Source of the DNA: Dipylidium caninum
Lineage: Eukaryota; Platyhelminthes; Cestoda; Cyclophyllidea; Dipylidiidae
Reading direction: 5' to 3'
NCBI GenBank assembly: GCA_017562135.1
Contig: QEYB01000535.1
Coordinates: forward strand, 1 to 64,000
DNA: 64,000 nt
Part shown: in pieces, positions 54,606 through 64,000 of the stretch
How positions within the stretch are numbered: the first letter of the stretch is position 1
Layout of the letters: the number at the start of each line of letters is the position of its first letter
The notes under the pieces: generated by a model
What the model saw: the letters and a program-made list of their open reading frames with translations, nothing else
Told to the model about the DNA's origin: nothing
Database searches by the model: none
Translations under genes and position numbers: made by a program

Positions 54606-55337
54606 GAATGTTCTTATGGATATAATCGGTTTTTCGATATACTATCGGATGTTTCAATGCAGGAGCTGATAGAGACCCTCATCAATGTGGTCGCCTACGG
54701 TGGAAATCTTTTGGTCAACGTGGGCCCCACATCATGGGGCACAATTCCACCGATATACGAGGAGGGGCTTTTGACAATGGGCCGGTGGTTAAAGACTAAT
54801 GGCGAGGCCATTTATAAGACGACACCCTGGCGCTACCAAGTTGACGGCAAACGGAGGAAGTTATGGTGAGAAACGTGCGTAATTCACAGCGTCTATGTGG
54901 TTATCAAACAGGACACGAGTAACCTCTAAGCTTGGTGAGAATACTAGGGCTCAGATATCCCCTTATTAAAGGTTTTCATTTCTTGATACTTGCTTTTGAC
55001 ACGTGCTAAGTGAGTCTATTAGGATGTTCTGGAGGAAGTAACGGAATTCTTCCTGCACAGGTATTTGCAGAAGAAAGTGGCTGAAGGCGATCCTATTGTG
55101 TACGCTGTCTTCAGCTTCTGGCCTGGAGACAGCTGCAATCACACATTGTCACTCGCCCAAGTGCAAGCCACAAAGGATGTATCCAAGTTGTTCCTTCTGG
55201 ATGGCGATCGTGGAATAACTCTCCCCTTTAGTCTCGATCAGTGGCCAACGCTGTACTCCTACATTTACCGCCTGCTCAACCCACTGGATCTTTTGTGGCG
55301 TGGGCAGTCAGAATGGAAAACATCAAAGCCCGTGTGA
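54606..55337 (+). CDS. FUCA: Alpha-L-fucosidase, C-terminal exons only
   Basis: Alpha-L-fucosidase (glycoside hydrolase family 29) removes fucose from glycans in lysosomes or after secretion. The block ending at 54865 reads ECSYGYNRFFDILSD, ELIETLINVVAYGGNLLVNV, GPTSWGTIPPIYEE and TMGRWLKTNGEAIYKTTPWR, matching the end of the catalytic domain (GGNYLLNIGPT and INGEAIY in human). A 195-nt GT-AG intron leads to the last exon, 55061-55337, which carries YAVFSFWPGD and ends with the stop. The nucleophile region and the rest of the barrel, about 300 residues, are not recognisable upstream, and the left edge of the first block has no clear acceptor. The gene is therefore partial: truncated in the genome, or its 5' part is lost in poorly assembled sequence. 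Family assignment is firm. Confidence 0.82.
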
Positions 55338-56558
55338 CAATGGACGCAATACGCGGAAATTGAGACGAGAATACTACAGTTGAGATACGGTTAGAAGAAT
55401 ATTCCTGATTATACTCCAAAAATGACAAATGCATATAGAAATATTACAGCAATGTGACTCTTTGCACACAATGACTTTGTCGTACCAATCACTTTCCAAC
55501 TGCAACATTCTGCTCTTAATATTAATATCAATATAACTTCGCCAAGATCAAGTCCCTTTTCGCAACTAAGGGAAAGTGTCCGGGATTAGGAGAAGAAGCT
55601 GATTAATGCATTTTGTCCGATTAGAGGAACCAGAAATCACACTACTTACCAACGCAAATTGAGATAAGAAATATTTATCCAATAGTGTCGGGGTAAGCGA
55701 GAGTTAATTTGGCATCATTTTAGAACGTGTGGAAGCTAGGCTTTCATCAACGGAAACGGAATGTCGTGGTTGAATTCTTAGTAGACCCATCTTCCCGTAA
55801 CATGTGCGTGATCGTGTCAGTGTGCTCGAAATCTCCGATCTCAATTGTATCTCAACAGGTTTGGGCAGATTAAAATACGGCTGCTCTTCATAAGGGTCCC
55901 CACTTTTGTACACTCTAATACTAAGAAGTCACACATGCCACCATGAGTGAACACACTACAAAACAAAGCCATTCCTCGAAAATGCGTAATGATATTGCAT
56001 GAGATTATATCACCTGTCTGAGGTACGTTAACCATCGAGCGCTTCCTTTCCATTGCCGTTTAATATCAGGCACATCTTCCGCATAATAATTGTCAAAAAA
56101 GTAAATGTTGCTGGTTCTAAAATTTAATGGCTTTTTTGTTTTTCTAGCTTAATGACCTCGGAGGATATTATAAAAGGTGGCGGTTGGTCTGTTTTTTCGT
56201 TTGACTAAATGCGTAATCATCCACTTGCTCTGTGTCTTTTTGTCGTCATGAAAGTGCCCTGTACACTGTTGGACTAATGTTTGCCATGTGTATTTGCACA
56301 AACTTTCGCTGGTGTTTCAATTGGCCAAAAATGTTTACCTACGCTATATGGAGCGTCTATCTTCTAAACATACTATGCTTAGCGGTATATCATTTTCGAA
56401 TAAAGGGTGTTTGCCCCTGGTACTGTGTCCTTTTCGGCTTAAAAACTAGTTATTAGGGCTTTCAATATGGTAGATATAAATTTCGCGCATGTATTCCTCA
56501 GCACACACTAATTTTACGCCAAGAAATTGCTATCCCAGTATTATTCTAACATTTCTAG
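55338..56558. other. Stretch between fucosidase and PARP2-like gene
   Basis: AT-rich; no supported exon. The first exon and promoter of the PARP2-like gene are expected here or nearby but I could not identify a start codon that joins in phase. Confidence 0.45.
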
Positions 56559-59500
56559 CTGCTGAACGAGAAACAGATTCTACTGCCTGTAAAGATGCTC
56601 CGCCGAAGAAGTTGATGGCATCGCTCCAAGGTGACATTTATTTTCCTTATGTGACAGAATTCAGACTCTATTGACGCTGCGCCAATATCTGATGTCAAAA
56701 ATGATGAACCCTTGGGTAAGTCCTTTGCGTTCCCTCATACAAATTTAGTGACGAAAGTAATAATTAAGGGAAAAGTGCCGGTGGATCCTCAGTGTGTGAT
56801 CAAAGATGGCTTCACCCGCGTGCTGCAAGAAGACGGAGTAATTACAGCTTCATGTTAAACCAGGTTTGTTTTTTAGTACTACAATATTCCAGTGGTAATG
56901 ATTCACTTCTTTGCAATCGATAGTGAGATAGGAGTAGGATGAGGAAAGCCACTGTTGGCTTTGTATGCTATAGCGTATTTCTTGGAACTGTTATTTTTTC
57001 TATCGTTATTAAATGGAACAACTTTACTCTTTTTTGAGCTTAATCTGGTTCTTTCGTTTTTTACGACAGACTGGTTTTGCAACACAACAAGAACAAGTAC
57101 TTCCTCGGCCAGGTCCTTGAGAACGAGGGAGGTAGTTATTTCGTGTGGTTTCGATGGGGTCGGGTGGGGAAACAGCGAAGAAGTCTCTTCGGCTCTGTTT
57201 TTCAAAAAACTATGCAATTTCGATATTTGCATCGAAGTTTAAAGCCAAAACACGCAATTCATGGTTGGATCGGACGAATTTTACCAAATTCGATGGTTAT
57301 TATGACCTCATTGAGCAGGACTTCGGAGTAAGTTGGTTTCATTCTTAGTTTTACTGCTTGGGGAGTTCTCAAGTACAGTGCGAATAAGTCTCACCAAGTA
57401 TAAGGTGCATTCTGAGTCAAATCATTAGCTTTCCACTTTTGCTATACACATGGCCTTGGAGACTAGTGTGATTCCAGTGAGTCATTGATAAATGCCAATT
57501 TCTCACGTTTTATTTTGTTTGGAAGGAAGTGGAGAATATCGAGGAGGAGGAGGAGGAGGAAGGGAAATGCAAGGAGGAAGTGTTGTCTCTTCTACCTCCT
57601 CAAGTCCTGGTGCGTTTATTATGCTTTATTGACTGAAGGAGTTGAGTCTGTTTCGAATGTTGTTCAAATAAGTGTGCACCGGAATTGAGGAGTTTCTATG
57701 CATGTCAATGCGGTAATGATTGTAGATTTGTGGGAATGTTTTTGTGGTAGTTGACAAAGATTTTCACCACTGTGTAAGTAAGAGTTGGAATTATTGCTTG
57801 CTATCCAGTTGTATCAGCAACCAATCTTTCCATTTGTCGATGCCTTAAAATAGGCGGTGATGCTGCTCCTTAGCAATGCGAACGAAATGGAGGATGAAAT
57901 TCTAGGGTGGCAATTCGAAGCATTGCAAGCTACGTCAGGAAGGTTGACGATTGAGCAGATACATTCTGGGTACGAAGCTTTGGAGTGTGTTTTAGCTTGC
58001 ATCGAAAAGTTGGAGAATCTTACAACTCCGTCCTCCACCAATATGAATGGGGAAACTGAAGCCAAACGCGCAGTATCTGATAGTGAGGAGGACGAAGATG
58101 TCCTTCGAGAGCGTCTTCTGAAGGCTTGCAATACCTACTACACTCGCATTCCCCATGACTTCGGGTAGGAGTCAGCTCCTCTCGCGCCCTTTCTTGTCAC
58201 TGCTGCAGTTGATTTTGACGGCGCCGGGGAGACTTGGGATATTGCTGTCCGTGCAATTTGTTTCTTTGACCCAACTAGAACGAAGTGGTGTAATCACATG
58301 GAGCCTAGCCGCACAGATTTCGATGTGCTACTAATGAGTGACACTATTGATGAACCTTGTTTGCTGAGATAGCTCTGGGCTCAACTATTAGCCCAGCTAT
58401 GAGACTCATCTGAGTGGTTGTGATGTTTACTTTACAGAGGGAAAGTTCCTCCGCTAATATCGACTTGGAAAATGTGGCGCTGGGAGGTAGACGTTCTCAA
58501 AGGCTTGGAAGACGTCGAATTCGCCTTCAGTGAATTTGAGAAGGAGAAGAAGGATGCGATAGCGGTTATGTACTCTGCAAAGCAGGATTATGCTAATCTG
58601 AAATGCGAGATCAAACCGATTGCCTCTGGCGACAAGATGGATGAGGTAGGACATTGTTAAATTTTATTTTATGGGTGTCGGATGGTTGTGTAAAGACAGA
58701 AGTTTTCATTATTGAACCTTTCTATCAATGACCGTTCGGATCAGTCTTCTCATTCATTAAGGCTCCTTGGTTCTTTATCTGCTATGACACAATGACGTAC
58801 GAATGTGAATGTGCAACAGTCTGCCTTACTGGGCGTTTTTTTGTCAATTGCAGATAATCAGGAATTATATTAGCATGGGCCACGGACAAACTCATTCCTC
58901 TTGGAAGTTAGAGGTGTTGGCGACTTTTGAGTTAGAAAAGGATGGAGAGGCGGAAGCCTTCCAAGACTATGGCAATAGGTACGTGAGTTTTGGTGTGTGT
59001 GTGTGGTGTGTGTGTGAAACTTGTCAGGTTATACGATCCTTTCAAAATGTGTAACTAATTGTCACTGAGGTGGTTTTGGTCGCATTGAGTGAGGGTGGAT
59101 GAAGGAGTGCTGACCTGCGCTTTGGTAGACGACTGCTGTGGCACGGGAGCCGGTTGACCAATTGGATGGGAATCCTACGTCACGGCTTGGAGATGCCTTC
59201 TACCGCGGTACCCCATTCACATGGCATGTTTGGCAGAGGTGTCTCCTTCTTTGACTGTGCCTATATGGCGGCTAACTCTATGACAACGAACATCGACAAT
59301 ATCGGCATTGTGGCCCTCTGTGAGGTAGGTGTCGTCCCCTTAACCAGTACCTGACTGCGCACTTTTCCCATTTGATTTGGTTTGGTAAAATCTGGGGCCC
59401 ACCACGGTGAGTCACATTAGTAGAGCATACTAGGAAATGCTGTCTCATCCATAAAACTGCTCAAGCAGTTGAAGGTGTGAAGGCGAACTTTGCAAGTCAT

Positions 59501-60274
59501 ATTCACTGTTTGCTGTCATGTGTCGTTGAGTTGCGCCACAATTCCTAGCCTTGTTTGCCTTCATGATTGAAAAGATGTATTTGAAGTAAGTCTTGATAGG
59601 GTGTGGAAAGTTGTTGTAAATGAATACGGTGGGTGCTCGAGCTACCGGTGACCTTGTTTCTCTAATGATAACAACTTCACGATGACCTGCCTCTACATCT
59701 TGGAAACGAGCCCTTTGTTAGGTGCACTTCGTCCTCTGTGGATGTCTGGAGGGCATTGTTGGGGACATGTGGGACGGGACTGTGAAACCGGCGTCAGTTT
59801 GGCCAGACTATGTTTGCATTGCGTGGATGTTGCCTCTTTTTAGGTGTCCCTTGGAGAAATAAATCCTCTTATCAATGGCGATTGTCATGCCGACAAGTTA
59901 CCCAAGGGGAAGCACAGTGTGCAGGGAGTCGGTAGCTCAACTCCGGACCCCTCCACTTGGATTACTCTGTGAGTCCTCCCTGTTGTTCGCTTGAGATCTC
60001 AAGACGGAGTACCACCGTTTCTACATAGGTGGAGTTTCTGTGTGCTTTGGCGGAGAGGTGTACTGTGCGAAAGATATGATGGGTGAGGATCATTTAGTCA
60101 CCGGCTTTTTTCGTCGTCCACCCTAGCGATGACGGTACTGTGGTGCCGTGCGGAAAGATGATCGACTCCGAGGTGGCCAATTGCTCCCTTCATGACAACG
60201 AGTTTATCGTGTACGACGTACGGCAAATACGTCTGCGCTACTTGGTCCAACTGAAACGCACGTATGAATACTGA
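56559..60274 (+). CDS. PARP2: Poly(ADP-ribose) polymerase, PARP2-like, 5' end not found
   Basis: PARP2 makes poly(ADP-ribose) at DNA breaks. Exons: 56559-56630, 56665-56715, 56749-56863, 57070-57327, 57526-57609, 57854-58164, 58438-58645, 58854-58978, 59129-59324, 59844-59968 and 60127-60274. The start of the WGR domain reads KVIIKGKVPVDPQC, then HNKNKYFLGQVLENEGG and FVWFRWGRVG. The regulatory helical domain follows (GRLTIEQIHSGYEALE, YYTRIPHDFG), then the ART fold with LLWHGSRLTNWMGILRHG, GKHSVQGVG and DNEFIVYD, ending LKRTYEY. His and Glu of the H-Y-E triad are present, but the expected GIYFAD reads GVSFFD, with Ser in place of Tyr. Frame is lost near 56850 (one base missing), 57073-57077 (extra T) and 57195-57210, all likely sequence errors. 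A GAG run encodes EEEEEEE in the exon from 57526. The N-terminal exons are unidentified. Confidence 0.9.
57540..57562 (+). repeat. GAG triplet repeat inside a PARP2-like exon
   Basis: Consecutive GAG codons coding for a glutamate run between the WGR and helical domains. A coding microsatellite, probably variable in length between individuals. Confidence 0.75.
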
Positions 60275-62089
60275 GTGGCGATCTTCATCCCGCTTCTCTT
60301 CACTTAACCTGGGACGGAACACCATTATTTGTATTAAGAGTTGGCAATGCAATAATAATATCACTGTTTTTTTAATGGAAGAACGGCGATGTATTTTTCT
60401 GCGACGCTTTCTGTGGTGGCAACATGACAGAGGGCAGGTGAAGGGGCGGGAACGGGAGCGGGGGAGGGGGCAGGGAGGGGTGAAAGGGATTTGGTTGGCA
60501 GTGAAAGACCTGCACGCATTCGGGGTTTAAGGAGTTCGGTGTAGTGTCTGCCACCCCGAGATGGTCATCATTGAAAGAGGGAAATTTTCCAACGGGGCAT
60601 GATCCACCTAAAATGGTGGAAGGAGTAATAATGGGGAGAGGGGGTGGAGGGGTGAGAAAACGCAGTCGGCTGCTTTTGCCCACCGTCGCCAGGTTGTTCG
60701 CGACGCGGACGAGACAGTTGACGAGTAAAGAGGATTTGGCATTCAGGCTTCACGCGTGGTAAGCGGGCAAGTTTGGAGGGGTGGGGGCACCCCGAAGTGC
60801 GTCGGCGTTAAACAAGCGGTGTTTCAGGGGTTGTGCACACGTGGAATGACCGACAGAATGTGGTTGCAATGACTGTGCCCTCTGAGGTGAGGCTGGCGCA
60901 TTTCGCATTTGGTGCCGCCGTGAAGCCAGTAGTGGCCACTTAATGGTTCGTCCCATTGTCTGCGGAATTAAGATGGAATAACTCATCACCACGGCAACGA
61001 CTAGTGCGTTTGAACAAAGAGGGAGTGGTCATTAGCACACGGCCAGTTGCTTCGTTTGCTCAGCTTTCGGTATGTCGGGCGCACGACGCTCTCAGATTGC
61101 TGTTATACTCGACCCTTTCGTCGGCGCTGGTGGTGAATGAGATGCCAAATCCTCGTTGAGCGGGTCATGCTTTTCACCTCGGACCGGAGGTGAAGGAGTC
61201 GGGTGTCTACGTCTCAGACGTTGACAGTCTGGAGGTGGAGCACACTCCAAGTGGCCTTTGTCCGCGGTTCGCGTGAAGTCGTCAAGGACGACATGGAGAG
61301 GCGAAACCACACGATTAAGGGTCTCAAGGCCTTGTTATTCTGTTTGCACGCCTGGCTTGGTGCGCACAACACCAACACTGCCGTGATGCCATTCTCCGCC
61401 ACAACTGCTTAGTGGCTCGCATCATGTCGTCATTCCCACGCAAATGTTACGCTCCATGTGCAATTACTCCATTCTCTGCGTTTATTTCACTGATGCGCTT
61501 GAGGGAGATGTGGTCGCGGGGCAAATGCGAGATTGTGTAGCCTGTTTTAGACTCTTATAAATGACACATTTCGTGTCGCAGAGCGAACATGTGAGCCTTT
61601 TTGGCTAAGGAGTCAACTGTGGCTATCAACGGTGCTTTCCCCGGCGACTAGGAAGCAGGGAAGCACCATTTCACTCGTCTTGTGCGCAAGTGATACTCCT
61701 ATTATTTGGCCTGCTGCACTTGTCAACTCGTTTTTGCCTCCATTACGCCCAATGCACACGAGAGCACGATTGTCCACCAAGTGGGTTTACGTTGGGACAA
61801 TCTGCTTGCTGTCATGTGTCGGTAAACAAGGCCTGTCACAGCTGAGATCACTTCTCTGCTAATGCATCGCGGAAAAGTAGCCTTCACTGAGCTGTCCTTG
61901 GGCCACAGTGTGCTCTTCGTGAAATGGCGAGTTGTAATTCTCAAATCTCCCGCATAAGAACATCTCGGCATCTTCAGATCAATTGGATTTGTTACATGTT
62001 TCGGTCAACGGCTTGGTTGGCTGCCTTTCTCTGTGACGCTTCGCCCGATTCTCCCAGTGAGGCAGAGTAGAAGCCGTCATGTGGACCGA

Positions 62090-62146
62090 GAGAAAGAGAG
62101 GCAGAGAGAGAGAGGCAGAAAGAGAGAGAGAGAGAGAGAGAGAGAC
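62090..62146. repeat. GA-rich microsatellite
   Basis: Impure then pure GA dinucleotide run, preceded by AGAGAGGC units. Simple-sequence DNA. Confidence 0.85.
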
Positions 62147-63735
62147 AACGCGTCTATTCTGCCTACTAGTGACTTGAAAGTATGGCTGCAAGTGCTGCGC
62201 CAATATTCTTCTGTCCCTCTGATAACATCCGCTAGTTAATCGGAAAGCCACAGCGGCGCGAAAAAGAGAAGGGCATTCGTTCGCGGATTTTCGACGATTC
62301 CTGAACGTCAGCGTCGTATGGTCTGCAGAAAGGTAGACTATGCATGTCTTGCTTACGTGCCCATTTCATTATCGAGGGAAAGCCTGTCGCGCCTCTGCTT
62401 CCCGCTTGCTTTAAACTCCACATTTCAGCATTCCAAGCGTAGTCATAGTGCACTCAATCTACAACCGTCGCGCAAATCAGCCTTCCATCCCAAGCCTCAT
62501 TTTACTCCCGATCTGGAGGGGTGGGAAGGCGGAGTCGAATAACGGGTAGACTGGAAGCCCTTCTCCACACCTCCTCCAGTCCCGGCGTGTACGAGGAGGT
62601 GGCGCACTGTCGCTTTCCCATGGCCCCACCACCATGCAGTCGAGGCGTCCAATGCGCTTCGCATGACAAGTGTCGCTCGACCCACTTTTGACGCAACGAC
62701 GTCTCGCCGCGGCATTGTATCGGTGCTACTCCCAACTAATCTCCTTTGAGCGGGGCGCCCAATTGGCTTGTCTGTCGTCAGCACATTGCACAAGCGGCCT
62801 TCCTAGTGACACCAGAATGGAGCCTCATATGTCGTGAATGTAATTAAGCCTCCCCTCAAATGTTAACAAGGGAAGAAAAGCGTTTTCCTCTCCTCCTAGG
62901 GCCTACCGCTTCGCCGCACCGTCTTAAAGCGCCGCTGACAAAGATGCCTCTGTCTCACAGCCATAAGAGAGTGCGAATTGCAGCACATAGGCGCTTTCAC
63001 TACCCGTGCAACGCGTTATTCTCCTAACCCGAATTTGTGGATGACTTCACCTGAGCTACTTGTGTTGACTCAGTTCGGGTGAGGTTCACGCTATCCACCC
63101 GAATTTGTGACTACTTCGAAGTCCGCTTACTAGTTGGAGCGGACGTGATTCTCTCGGACGAGGATCCCCATTCTTCTCATCTTCCTTCCTCATCCGAAAT
63201 GCGATGAAGCGGCTAAGAAAATGGGCAAAAGAGAGGACTTCCCACTCACTATAAGACACCGCCCAACTATCCCAAAAGTAGTACTAAATCACTGAGGCAA
63301 TTTGCGTGGTCTCCCGTCGACGTCTACTGCAACATGGGACAGCAATTCAACTACCCACCAGTTGTTCATGAGGCGGATTACCAGCCGGCTCTTAGGGCTC
63401 AGTGAACGAGCATCACCAGACTCCTACTTAAGAGGATTATTCGTAGCCATGGTGGGCAAGGGATCAGTTGATTTGTTTTCCACAACTGAGCGTGTAATAG
63501 CACAGGCACCTACTGCTGAACTCGGGGGCGATTAGCACCGCCAGTGGTGTGAGACGTTTATTTCAGTGCTGCGCCGAAAGTTGGGATTTGGCGGTCCGGG
63601 AATGCACACACCAAATCCGGTCCGCCGTCCTCTCCTACGGCAATCGTTAAGCAATAGGCCCAAATCGTGCGCGCACGAGGCAGCGGCCAATGGACGCGCC
63701 ACCAGCTGACAATGTCGGTCGCACGGCCGCACTGC

Positions 63736-63797
63736 ACACACGCACGCGCGCACATACGCAGGCGCGCACGCACGCACACACGCACGCACGCACACGG
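63736..63797. repeat. CACG/CGCA microsatellite
   Basis: Alternating purine-pyrimidine run built from CACG, CGCA and CACA units. Such DNA can adopt the left-handed Z form; no function inferred. Confidence 0.85.
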
Positions 63798-64000
63798 TAT
63801 GCGCCGCGTGGCGATTCGGTGGTGGTTCGTCGCTGCCATTCGAGAGGCGATCGGGAGTTGTTGGGCTTTCCCCCAGTCGAATGGTTGGGATCACACGGTC
63901 TGCTCAAAGCATCTGCATAATTTGGATTTAACCTTCACCGTATGAAAAATGGTAAGTTTAGTGGGCATGACGCCCTCCCAACCGATGTCCCCACTCACGC

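Larger units (their letters stand above)
60275..64000. other. 3' flank without recognised genes, with simple repeats
   Basis: GC-richer than the AT-rich gene region in the middle of the window. Open frames are short and without motifs on both strands. It holds a GA repeat, a CA/CG repeat and a 13-nt motif (ACCCGAATTTGTG) occurring twice, at about 63027 and 63097. Confidence 0.5.

Noticed and set aside
61203..61412. Open frame downstream of PARP as a small gene
   Set aside because: An overlapping frame of similar length exists on the other strand and neither shows recognisable sequence.
63667..63945. His/Arg/Thr-rich open frames over the CACG repeat
   Set aside because: The frames arise from translating the microsatellite and exist on both strands.

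Overview
The window looks like nuclear DNA of a parasitic flatworm, most likely a tapeworm. Recognisable animal genes are split by very small introns. Clear examples measure 30, 30, 31, 33, 34 and 40 nt, with a second group near 60-80 nt, which fits the bimodal intron sizes I recall being reported for cestodes. Genes are found on both strands. I see no bacterial, viral or CRISPR features and no tRNA or rRNA gene.

Layout. 1-12840 is one huge imperfect inverted repeat turning at about 6480-6965. Each arm carries an MBLAC1-like metallo-beta-lactamase gene, an unrecognised gene and part of a UEV1/MMS2-type ubiquitin E2 variant gene. The arms differ mainly by 1-2 nt indels, so I read this as a fold-back (palindromic) long-read artefact, not a biological duplication. 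14078-18119 (minus) is a beta-tubulin gene broken by small indels. 20930-22226 (plus) is V-ATPase subunit d. 23038-24300 (minus) holds PITHD1 followed only 37 nt later by a Gemin8-like gene, a good candidate for a trans-spliced two-gene transcript. 25616-34171 (minus) is a complete 13-exon IFT172 gene. Head to head with it, 34676-52140 (plus) is a large EGFR-family receptor tyrosine kinase gene. 54606-55337 (plus) holds the 3' end of an alpha-L-fucosidase gene. 56559-60274 (plus) is a PARP2-like gene lacking a recognisable 5' end. The rest has no gene I can support.

The genes serve unrelated housekeeping and signalling jobs: proton pumping, cilium assembly, growth-factor sensing, DNA-damage response, SMN complex, ubiquitin signalling and glycan breakdown. 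They do not form one pathway. Sequence quality is uneven. IFT172, PITHD1, V-ATPase d and almost all EGFR exons read cleanly through correct splice sites. Beta-tubulin, PARP2 and the palindrome carry frameshifts, several at homopolymers, that look like uncorrected read errors. I found no novel defence or mobile system. The most informative observations are the palindrome, the PITHD1/Gemin8 junction, the twin 30-nt in-frame introns and the PARP active-site substitution.
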